Positions 35,401 through 46,700 of a stretch of 64,000 nucleotides of DNA are shown one piece after another. The stretch's first letter is position 1. Each line of letters starts with the position of its first letter. The translations under genes were made by a program, and so were the position numbers. The DNA is from Brachypodius melanocephalos (Eukaryota; Chordata; Aves; Passeriformes; Pycnonotidae): positions 4,023,720 through 4,087,719 of the forward strand of contig VZSR01002395.1 in assembly GCA_013398615.1 (NCBI GenBank), written 5' to 3'. The notes beneath the pieces were generated by a model. The model was not told where the DNA came from. It did not search any database and was given only the letters and a program-made list of their open reading frames with translations.

Positions 35401-38400
35401 GAATTGTAATAGTCAGCTTTCACATGCTGTTACTGGAGAGGTTTGTACCAGGAAAATGTCCCTTATCACCAGCACAGGCAAGGCCAGGGAGATCAGCAGG
35501 AGTTTGCACAAGGATTTCAATAGATCAGGATATTTGCTGGTTGTTTGGAAAAAGAGCTGCTTACACTGCCTGATGTAGGAGAAAATCCTGAAAAAAATCT
35601 AGAGCAGAGAAAAAAAAAAAAAAAGAAAAATCCATGGTAGTGCATGGGAAGGCACCAGGACACAGGGATGGAAAGGATCAATGGCTTGTCCAACAGGCCT
35701 GGAATAAAGCATTTAAGCTGTTTGGATTCTCACAGAGCTCTCTGCCCAGCCGGTCTGAGTGCTGCAGCAATATTATCCTCACTGAGAAATGCCCAGGGTT
35801 GAGGGCTCCCACCAGTCTGTGTGTGAGTGGCACAATCCCTCCAAGGGATTTCACTTTAGGGATGGCAAGATGGAGACAAAGAGCAAAAGCCTAGGCTGGG
35901 CAGAAAAAAAAAAAAATAGTCTGACCTGGTGCTGGGTGCCAGAGGGAGACTGAGAGCAGGATTTCCCTTCCTTGCTAAGGGAAACCCCACGGGCAAGAAC
36001 TGAGCTGTCCCATTGCTCTCTGCCACCTGCTGCTCACTGAGCTCCCACTCTTGTGTCTTGAGGAGCTCCAGGCTCTGTGATGAGCCAGGAATGTAAATCT
36101 GGGTGCAAGGCTTGTGTGTGAGGTGCTGTGCTGGGACCCAGAGGTGCTGGGGTGTCTGCAGTGCTGGGAGCAGCTCCTGTTGCTGATGGCATCATCCACA
36201 TTCTCCCCCTTTGGCACAGGGACAAGTCCTGCTGCCATCGAGTGTCTTAAAGTGTGGCAGGAGGGCAGAAAACCCAAATGTATGAAGGCATCAACATCAG
36301 GGCATAACCTCAGGGTGCTTCTGAAATAGAGTAGAAAACAGGGAGGTGAAATCCCCATTATTCAGGAGAAGAAATGGTGTTATTTTGGCTTTTGTAGGTG
36401 CCTGGGTGTTGGTGTACACAGCTAAAACTCCCTAAGACACCATACATCCCCTGTGGGAAAATCCTACAGGATGCAACAGCAGTGCAGCTAATGGGATTAC
36501 TCTGAAACCTGCAGGACTTCACAGCTCTCTCTAATAATGGTTTTAACCATCCCGTGCAGGTTTTCTTAGGGCAGGGAGAATCATTCTTGCCCTTTCATAG
36601 AGAATGATCCACAAGAACCAGCAAGAAAGCCATCTTTTATGAAGATCTATTGCTTTCAAGGGGATAAAAAAAGCCAGGAAACATCACTCAAGATACATTT
36701 CCCTGAAGTTATGGTTTCTTTTTGCTTCTTAGTTTAAGTTAGGATTTGAAAGTTGGACTCTCCCCTTGGGCATCCAGGGTCATTTAGTTTGGAATAAAAA
36801 TCAGGTATGTCACAGTCAAGAGCTTGCTGGGACCCAGCTTTGGACTGAACCCAAGTGTAGTTTCCAGTTCAGGGTTTGCCAGACAAACAAACAGAGGAGG
36901 TTTGGTGTCCAAGCAGTGAGAGATACGACTTGCTCTATTGAATAGCCAGTAAGAAAGAACTGGGCAAAAACATTTCAAAAATGGGAGTAAAACCACCTTC
37001 TCCTCCTCACCCTTAATCCTAGGAGGAGAAGGAGGAAGAGGAAGAGGGTTTCTGATACAAAGGAGGCTTCCTGCCTTTAAAGTCCCTGCAGCATCACAGG
37101 TTCTCTAATAAAGAGCAGCGTGGTGGCACATCCTGGGGGACACCTGGCTCTAGGGTTTGTCATCTCTGGCTTGGAGCTGCTCAGGGTGAGTAAAGCAGAG
37201 CAGCCACCCCAGCCCCTTCACACACACACCCCTCCAAGGATGCTCCTTGGCAGCTCCTCACTTTAAAATGCAGATCAGGTGCTGCAGAGATCTCGACATC
37301 CTGCCAGCCTGCAGCCCCAAGCAGTGCTGCCAGGGGTGCGGGTGCTGCATGGGAGCTGGGTGGAGACACCCCAGAAGCTGGTTCTGGTGCAGTCAAGGCC
37401 TCCATGCTGCCCTGGGCCACCCCTGCCTTCAGGGAATCTGATTTTCCTCACATGGAGCAGAAGCAAAGATACCCAGGGGCTGCAGAGCAGCTGTCACCCC
37501 CAGGATGTGCTGTGTGCACAGCTGGGAAGGAGATTGTCTTTTCCAAACACTGCTGATGAGCCCAGGACCAGGACATCATTTCCCATGGTAGAAAAACACC
37601 TGAAGTGGATACACGAGCTCTTTCACCTGGGCATCAGCTCGGTCTGAGTCAGCCTTCAGGCAAACACCAGCAGCTCTGACACTGCACCCTCAGGGCTGCA
37701 TCTAAAAATAAAATTAGACAGGGAAAAAGTATTCTTAGCCTCAGCTCTGCTCCAGAGCAGCCCAGGAGACACCAGGATTAAAGGAAAGGAGATGGCAAAG
37801 CCCATGAGGTTGGAAGCACAGCTCTGGGCTGAGTGTGCTGGGTGTGCAGAAGCAGCTGCCTCCTGCAGCGGGGGGGATGCCATCTCCCTCCCTTGTTTTT
37901 TAGGGAGGAAAGATAAAACTAAGCAAAGGAAACATCCCAAAGGCCAAGCCAAGCCAGCTCCACCGTGGCAGCTTTGTTCCAGCCTCAAATCTGTTCCACA
38001 AGTATCTGCTGCCGCTCTTTACATTCCAGGGAAATGACGATGGGAAGGCGAGTGGAAAATATCAATTATTGGAAGGTTCAAACAGCTCCATCCCTGCTGC
38101 TACCTGCCAGGTTGCATGTGCATGCAAATCAGCTGTAATGTGCTGTTTAGTTTGGGTAATATATTAAAAAGAGGAAAAATCTGAATTTTTTTCCAGTATG
38201 GGGCTTATAAAGGCAGGTGGGGGAAAGTCACAGCATACTCAACTGTGATCACATCAGCTCTGCTTCATCTCTGTGGTGTAAAATTACATGTGAAGGGAAA
38301 ATTAATGTGAAAATGCACAAGATGAACGTTCCTTTTCTATCCCCTTGACTTTGGGTGAGGGAATAAATGACTTGGCAAACCGAAGAGCAAGTTAAAAACC

Positions 38401-39035
38401 GTGCTTGTTCGACTTCAGCAGGTGGGTTTGCTTTTACTGAAAGCAGACCGAGTTCCTGCGTGCTTCTGCTCAGAGTTCCCAGGGGAACCTGCTGCAATGC
38501 ACTAATTATGGTTCAAAAAAACCTAAGGAAATAGTTGGGATTTTCCTCTGCACTGTTCTCCATTTAAATGTGACAGAGGTGAAGGTGCATCCAAGTTCTT
38601 CAACGTGACTTTGTGCTTCATTGCACTCCCCTTTATCCCCATCAAGGCACACGCTGGGTCTGTGCTGGGGGTGATGGGTGGCAGCGTTTTGGCAAAGGAG
38701 CATCCCAAGCTGGGTTTGCATCCGCTCCAGCTAAGCCCTGAGGAGGTCTGGATTGATTTGCAGCCTCTAATGCAACATGACAGCCAAGCAGCAGCCAGAC
38801 GAGCACGGGGACTCGCTGCTTCCCGGGTGGAATGCTGGGAGCAAATGGGAAGAAAAGCCCCGTGCCCATGGCTGAGAGTGATCCAAATCCCCATGGCTGC
38901 TCATGGGATGTGAGTTCATAACTGAGGTGGGATGAACGAGCCATGCAGGCTCTTGTGCCTGGGTTTCTCCCTGCAGGAGGATGAGTGGATGCTACCGGTC
39001 CTGCCTTATCCTGGCATTTGCTCTGCCTGTGCATC

Positions 39036-39057
39036 AACAGACAGACAGACAGACAGA
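39036..39057. repeat. (ACAG)n microsatellite
   Basis: Five to six perfect ACAG tetramers. Confidence 0.85.
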
Positions 39058-39199
39058 GGGATGACAGAGTAGGGAATGGGAAGAAGTGACAAAGTCGTGG
39101 CTGTTGGAGAGGGAGAAGAAAGGAGATTTGTCTGTCCTGGGCAGCAGCACCTTTGCAGTACTGTATTAGTGGAATCCACACCATGCAGGTCCCTCCATT

Positions 39200-39370
39200 A
39201 CCTTCCAAAATTAATTTCCAGTGCCTCCGCTGAAGATAAAACCGAAATCATATTTATTTTTGTGCTTACATTCTTGTTGCCACGTAATTAAGTGCTACCA
39301 TGTAATTAAAGAGGATTTAGAGGGTATTTATGCCCTGTGATGCTCCATAATTGCAGTTAATTTCTCATTT
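39200..39370. promoter_or_regulatory. candidate conserved non-coding element
   Basis: An AT-rich block with near-repeated 'CACGTAATTAAGTGCTACC' and 'CATGTAATTAAAG' motifs, plus ATAATTGCAGTTAATTTC. It lies about 4 kb upstream of the first TNR coding exon. The TAATTA-centred sites suggest homeodomain binding. This is inference only. Confidence 0.35.
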
Positions 39371-42300
39371 ACAACTTCTCAGCGTCTCCAGTGGAGCTCC
39401 AGGAGCTGCTGGGGCAGGGACAGTGGCCATCACGGGGCTTGGGAACACAGTGCAGAGCTTTAGCACTGAAGACTAGCATCTTGAAAGGTCTGTCCCCATC
39501 CCAAAATCATCTTCAGAAAGTTAAACCCTCCCCAGGCACAGGGCAGGAGCGATGACCACAGCAGCACTGTAATGGGCAAATGTGAGAACAGCAGTGAGAG
39601 CTATCAGCCTCTGTCCACAGCTCTCCCTGGTTAAACTCCTTTAACTCCCAGAGATACCATGGAAGGATGAAATAAACCCTTCTGCAACATGCAGGCCTGC
39701 TGGGGTGGGGTGGGATTTATTTCACAGCTCCATGTGAATAAATACATGGTGTGAAGTGCAGGATGTGAGGGCTTTTCACAGGCAGGAAGCCCCAAAGGAC
39801 AGGGCTGTCCTGGGGGTAGCTGAGGCCATCTCCAACAGACATCAAATCTTAGTGATTTCATGAAATCACTGAGAAAAAGGAAATAAAATAAATTTACATA
39901 AATATATATACACACATATCCATCTCTATATGCTCTGCATGGATTAAAAGGTTTCTCACTCAAAAAAAAATGTTCCTTTTCACATCTTTAGTGACTACAT
40001 GCACAATACACGGCTGAAGAAACAAATATTTTCCTTTCTCAAGCATCTTCCCAGGCAATATTTGACTTTTTTTTTTTTTTTTTTTTAAACCAAAGCAATT
40101 CATCAAAACTGCCATGAAAACAGAAATATTGCCGGACCATCCAAATATTAAACCGTCCCCACAAAATGCCACAGACAGAACTGCTGGCATCATACTCATT
40201 GTGCAGATCTGATGTCTCTGCACCCATCCTGCAAAAGCCCAGTTTGCATTTGCTACATTCACATTGCTAAATTATAAAAAAGGGCTGCAGATGCTGCTGG
40301 GGGATGCAGTGCTGCATTTTGGGGGGATGCTGTTCCCCCCCAGCCCCCCAAACCACACCATTAGTGACTTTCTCAGCACAGCTGCTCTGAGCATCCACAC
40401 ACCGAGGTTCCCTTTTGCATTCATTCTCACAAAGCTGCTCACACAGATCCAACCCATCAGCAAAATGTAAAAATAACTGAAAATATATAATTAGGCTGAA
40501 TGCACTGTGGATTTAATAGGGCTTTTATATTTCTGCCTTTGCTGGCCCATAAGGCACAAATCCTGGGTGGGGAGAGGCTGATGGGAAGGGAAAGAGAGAG
40601 CTTTGCTGTGGTATATGTTTGGCAAAACCCTCAAATATTTTTCTCAGTTTTATATTGCCTGTATTTTTTTATTGAGCACTACAGAGAAACTGCAGCAGAT
40701 TGGTTCTTTCACAGCTCCCCAAAGTTGAAATGCTTTGGAGCCAAAAGCTCAACGCCTGCCAAACTTCATAATTAACCGTAGTAATGCTTTAATCTGAACT
40801 TTAATTCAAACACCCATGTTTCAGGGAAAAAAAAAAAAAAAAGGCAAAACAAACCAAAGGTAACCAGTTCTGGTAAAATATAGAGGCAGCCCCAAATTTG
40901 TGCTGTGCCAGAGGCAACTGGAGATCAGCTGTCCTGTCCTGGGTACACAGAGGCCATTCTGGGATGGAGAGGCATTGTCCCAGTCCAGCAGAAAGTGAAG
41001 GAGAAGGACATCAGACACCAGGAAAGTGATGGCCTCAAAGCTGCCTTCACTGCCCTAGATGGGAAGTTTTCCAAGGCCACCTCTGGGGATGAAGGGATTA
41101 ATGTCACCAAGAAAGACACCAGCTGGGAGTTTTATCCGAACTTGGGGACAACAAAGTAATTCTAAAAAAAGACTAAAAGCGACCTAGGTAGATTTGCTCT
41201 AATGGAACCAATTTTACATATTAAATGACACAGAAATTGGCTTCTTTTCCTTGTGAAGGAGGGAGAAAAAATATATAATCCTGGATCTGTTCCCTCGGTT
41301 TTTTAATGGTTCTGTCACTGCAGTGTGAGCTGGACTGGGAAGCATTGGGAGCACAGGAAAATAGGGAACCCAAAGGAGGAATGTTCATGCAACTTCTCTT
41401 TCCAGGTAGACACAACTCAAGCTGTCAGAGTGCTCATGCAGCCCCAGAGCTCTCCCAGCCCACCCTGGCTGAGCTCACCACGATGGGTCCTTTAGGGAAA
41501 AGCAAACTGTGACACAAGGAGCAGGAGACAGAGCCAGACCAGATAGGGAGTGGGGATGACAGAGCTCAGGAATGCATTCACAAACTTGGCAGGGCTTCAG
41601 AGCGGTCAGCTTCTTCTCTGGGAAGAAGCTGAGGATTAACAGGGATGTCTGGCCTGCTCTGGGTTGGAGGACACCAAGGAGCATCCACCTGCCCTGTGGA
41701 TTCAGTCTGGTTTGAGCCAGGGTCAGCCTGAACCATGGTGACTTTTCACCATTTCACTGCTAAGACCAACCAGTGATATTATGAGAAATCTTTGTGGCAT
41801 CGTGCCCAGGGATGCCAACATTCCCACAGCATCATGCCCTGCCCAAGGGGCGGGAGGGGAATGTTGTGATTTGCCACCCAGAACCCAGAGCTGGGCAGCT
41901 GTAATGAATGTCCTGATAAAGAGATTCAGATCAATGAGCCTGGCAGCTCCTACCAGCAAATGAATGGCTTTCAATCTATGGGTTACAGCGTCCTTAACTA
42001 CCCAAGCAGCCTGCTCTCTGCCATTAGTGAGCAATCACCGTGTGGATCTGCTCATCTGCTTTATTCACCATCCATCTCCCACCCCCTCATTCCTGCATCC
42101 ACATGGAACCCTTCTCCCCCCATCCAGCTGTGCTCAAACAGGCTCTGACGTCTCTCTTGAGGCTTCTCTTGAGGCAGGTTGGATCTGAAGAGGGGGAGAG
42201 CAAGGATTTCATTTCCCCGTGTTTAAGCTCCTCCTGTAACCCTGCAAGGAGTCTTCCTTTGAAGCACTGGCCTGGCTGGGAGCAGCTGGCTCATGGCCAC

Positions 42301-43149
42301 AATTACTTCCACTCTGAGCACACACAAAAAGCCAAACGAGAGGCCAAGGGGGGAGTGCTGGGATTTGAACACCAACGAGTCAATCAAAGGCAGCCGGTGT
42401 TCATTAGTCCCTGTGCCCTCCCCTGTCACGGCTGCCCCATTGTGCAGGGACAAGGAGTCTCTCTGTGGGTCAGCCAGGGCCACCCAGGAGCCAGCAGAGA
42501 GCACAGAAGGCAGAGGAGGACTTGAGGGAGTCAGGGTCTGAGAATGCAGCCCCTAACTGCCACTCATGGGTCCTGTCCTCTGTGAGCATGATCAGAGCCA
42601 CCCCATTGCAGAGTTATTGCCATTTGTCTTGCTTTTCCTAAAAGCAGGGGGGGAAAGGAGAGCCTACCAACAGAGTTTCCAGGTGTTGTTGGAGAGAAAC
42701 CAGCAAACATGCATTTTCATTCAGCAGCAGGGTAAAGAGGGAGGCAGGGATGTTCCCCAGGGAGATGGAGAGCAGGAGGGCAATCAGAAGCAGGAGACAG
42801 CAGTTGCTCAAGGTTATGGCATTGGCAGAGGGTGGCAAAGTAAGACATGGTAAGTGGCCCAGAGATGAGTATTTGGTACTTTGATAGCACCAGATCAATT
42901 GTTTCCTAAATAAAAAAGCAGTAACAAGAAGAATCTGTCTTTGTAACTGCTCAGGGGTGATGACAGTCTTCCCACCAGCCCTGGGTTCCATTTAGGGTTG
43001 GTTTAGGCTCCACCAAAGCCAGCAGGACTGCATGTGGGGCAGTCAGCCCCACGTGTGTCTAGATGACTGCCAAGAAGGATTTGCCTCTATATGCTGAGCA
43101 TAATTTTGAGGATAACACCAACCATGCTCTTCTGCTTCTGTGTTCCCAG

Positions 43150-43209
43150 GTCCTCCTCACTCTTGGCTGACCAAGACTGCCTTGGAGAACTCTTCCCTCT
43201 CCCAGGAAA
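43150..43209 (+). other. TNR 5' UTR part of first coding exon
   Basis: A T-rich tract and TTCCCAG end at 43149, making 43150 the likely exon start. A second CCCAG at 43202-43206 just before the start codon is a weaker alternative. The transcript must therefore have at least one upstream non-coding exon. Confidence 0.55.
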
Positions 43210-43705
43210 ATGGGGACTGATGGTGAAAACCTGGTCTTGAGGAATGTGGTCATCAGCTTCAACTTGCTTCTGCTGGGTGCTGTCCTCAAACCTTTTGAGT
43301 GCCGGCTGGAGGTGACAACAGAGCCGGCTGAGAGGACAGCGGTGGATGAGGCAGGGGGCCTTGCCAACTGCAGCCCACCTATCAAAGAGCAGCCCATGGT
43401 CTTCCACCACATCTACAACATCAACATCCCTCTGGACAGCTGCTGCTCATCCGTGTTCAAGTCTTCGGGCGAGGAGGTGAGTTCAGAAGACGACCGGCTG
43501 GCAGAGTACACGGAGCAGACCTCCGACAGCGAGAGCCAGGTCACCTTCACCCACAGGATAAACATGCCCAAGCAGGCCTGCAAGTGCTCCACCTCCCTCC
43601 CATCCCTGCAGGAGCTGCTGAGCAGGATTGAGATGCTGGAGAGGGAGGTCTCCATCCTCCGGGACCAATGCACCTCCAATTGCTGCCAAGAAAATGCAGC
43701 CACAG
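43210..43705 (+). CDS. TNR: TNR coding exon 1: signal peptide, Cys-rich region, heptads
   Basis: This exon encodes residues 1-165 plus the first base of codon 166. The start ATG sits in a good Kozak context (GGAAAATGG), and MGTDGENLVL agrees with the TNR N-terminus. The hydrophobic stretch VVISFNLLLLGAVL (about residues 13-26) is the signal peptide core. A paired-cysteine region (DSCCSS, ACKCS) precedes the heptad segment LQELLSRIEMLEREVSILRD (about 133-152), which is followed by CTSNCC. The heptads trimerise tenascins and the cysteines lock the trimer with disulfides. Residues RINMPKQACKC match the conserved tenascin motif. The donor is ACAG|GTAGTA, phase 1. A non-cleaved alternative start was not seen. 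Confidence 0.96.
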
Positions 43706-46700
43706 GTAGTAATGCCATGCTGTTAGCTCTTGCTGGGGACTGAGGGCTTGAGCAAAAAGCAGGAAAAATAATACAAAACCTGATGATGCCACTCACAGTG
43801 GTGACACAGGAAAACCAATGTTTACCCATGATGGGGCTGTGGCTTTAGTGAAAAAAAATAGCTTAAATAAGGCAGGAAAACCCTCGGGAGGCTTTGATCA
43901 CTTGAGTGCCCATGCCCCACTCACTGCAAAATCTCCATAACAGAGAGAGAGCTGAACCCCCTTTAGGGATGAAATTACAGCTGGTTAGGGGTGAGCAGGG
44001 GGATCTCCCCACTCTGCAGTCCTTCCAACACTCTTAGACACTGCCACTGCTTGTGGGACAGAGATGTAGCTGCTGCTCTCCTAAGCTATCCCTGGGCTGA
44101 AGGCAGCCCCGTGGGAGTTGGCAATAAGCCCCTTCATCTTCTCTGTAGGGGGAGTGAAGTCATCTGAAAAGCTGAGTATTTAAAAAAAAAATTAAAAATA
44201 CAAAAGATACATTAAATAAGCAAACGAAACCTTAAAAAGAAAAGGCACAAACCCGTCAACATGGTATTTCACCTGAATAAAAAGATGTGCTTTTGTGGAG
44301 ACCTCCAAAAGGTCCCATTGGGGTTACTCCATTAAAGGCAGCCCCTCGTTTCACCTCAGCTGTCCCTCAGGGTCAGGAAAGCAGCATTCAGCTGAAATGA
44401 GATGGGTCAGGAAGGTTTGGGCTAGCAGGTGCGTTTCCATGGTACAAGAGCCAGCATTTTGAGTTTTCCTTTTCTCAAGGAAGAGTGGCTGTCTCAAAGG
44501 GCATCCATCCCAAATGCAGCCCAGCCCTGCTCGTGGCTTCAACACACCAGAGCTCCTTGCAGGGAAGAAAACACTAAGCAAGGAGAACCACACAGGGCAT
44601 CTTTCCAGGGCAAAACTGCTTTTCACATCAAGAACAGCAAAAGAAAGGAAGAGAAATTAAAAGCAACCCTTTTACCCTCAATACTCACTGCATTTTTTTG
44701 AAGTTTTGCAGCTATTAGTGTGATTTTTCCAGTGGTACCCAAACACCTCTATGTGTAGAACACATTAAAATGAAACGGGTGCAACCAATGCTCAGGTCAA
44801 GAGTTCCACCAAAAGTGTGTTGGTCAGAGAGGGAGAAACAAGCCAGGACACACATCAGGGTGCCTTGGGCTGGCATCTATCATGTGGGCAGTGGAAGTCA
44901 GTGCATTCCCAGCCACAGCTTCAGCCCACATCCCTCCCAATGCCACATTCATCAGCTGCATTAATAACCAAGACAAAACAGGAAACAGCAGTCTGTGCAA
45001 AGTGAGGGTTAAAATCATGGAGAAAATGCTGTGGGAAAAACCTGTTTTCAAGGAAATTAATTTGAAACTCTGATGGGCCTATTTGGGTTACTAGCAACAT
45101 GCACAGACAGCCCCATTAAACATTCATTGCTTGGAGGAGTCCCCCTTCCCATCACAGATGTGCCGAGCTAAAACTGGAGTAATTTCATTTATTTTTACCA
45201 GAGTTGCTTTCAATTCACTGCACTGCAAAGGAGATCAGGATCCCTACCCCAGCACCCAAGGCATTTCCCTGAGGAAAGCTTCTTTCCTCCAGCACACTTA
45301 CAAGCATCCTCTCTCATCTTTTGATAATTTAACTAGAGGCTGAGTTCTGAAGAGATCCTGACTGGCATTCCCAATGTTTGCAGTCTGCATGGGAATTGTC
45401 CTGCAAAGTAACCCAAATGGATCTGTCTGGCACAGCATGTAACTGAGCTGCTTTTACACGTGCATCTACTACATCCCCCATTGGAAAGGGGGGATGATCA
45501 GCTAGGATGGAAAATTTAGCTGGAGACAAGAGTCCTGGGGCTTGGGTGGGGGTCTTTGGGGTGCACAGGTTTCCCATGGTTTGGAGTAAGGACAGAAAGG
45601 ATTTCTGTTCTTCCTTAGTTCACATGAGGAAAAGCAGTAAAAAACAGCAAGGAGAAGTTAGCCTGCCTGGGATAAACCCTTAGCTGGAGCAATGGCTGTT
45701 TCAGGGCAAAACAGGGGAGCATTAGCAGTGTCAGTGACTGGTGCCTTCATCCCCATCATCCCTCCTCACCCCAGAGCATCCTGTGCAACGCTGCCAGGTA
45801 AAGAGGGGGCATTAGAGGTTCTGGCCACAGAGCCCACGTGCTGTCCCTGCTTTTCCACAACCTCAGTGTGTCCAAAGCCAACAGTTCTGTCTTAATCAGA
45901 TTCACCAGGATAGGGATGAAGATGATGTCTTTAGGTACATCCCTACTTCACATAGGAGAGAGAGAAAGCAGATGGGGATCTCTCATCTATGAAACAAAGA
46001 AATGGGTAGATGTGAGACCAGAGGAGTCCTGGCTGGTGCAGAGGGTTTGGCCAGGGAAGGTTGTTTTTTTTTTCCAGTAAGAGGTCTAGAGAAGCTCCTA
46101 GCAAGTGAGTGCTGAGCTGCAGAGAAACCAAAGGGAGCACCTGCACCACCACAAGGCTGATGGCACCCACAGTTATGTCCCACCAGGATCCCGTATCACC
46201 AATTCTTCCCCTTTCAGCCCTAAAGCCGTCAGTTCGAGCGTGCTCAGAGGGTGGACTATCTTTTGTCCCACACCTGCCCCCTTTCTCCAGCCCTTCAGAG
46301 GGCTGACCTGAGACCAAAACTGACCTTTTCCCCCCTCCCACCCGGTGGGTTCTGACCCTCGGTCCTGCATCCTTGCAGGGCAGCTGGATTACATCCCGCA
46401 GTGCAGCGGCCACGGGAATTTCAGCCTGGAGTCGTGCAGCTGCGTGTGCATGGAGGGCTGGGCGGGCAGCAACTGCTCGGAGCCGCTGTGCCCGCGGGGC
46501 TGCTCCAGCCGCGGCGTGTGCCTGGAGGGTCAGTGCATCTGCGACAACGACTACGGGGGCGAGGACTGCTCCCAGCTCCGCTGCCCCGCCGGCTGCGGCT
46601 CCCGCGGGCTCTGCGTGGACGGCGAGTGCGTGTGCGAGGAGGGATTCACAGGGGACGACTGCTCCCAGCTGCGCTGCCCCCAGGACTGCTCGGGCCGCGG

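Larger units (their letters stand above)
26302..43149. other. non-coding stretch upstream of the first TNR coding exon
   Basis: No protein exon is supported. Contents noted separately are a 25-bp tandem duplication (29564), an AT-rich block (30690-30850), a CR1 relic (31480-31690), a TAATGG-type array (32245-32425), an ACAG microsatellite (39036), an AT-rich block (39200-39370), a T20 run at 40067-40086 and an A16 run at 40827-40842. From about 33500 to 34650 the plus strand is clearly pyrimidine-biased without clear repeats. Most of this is probably TNR 5' intron. Confidence 0.5.
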
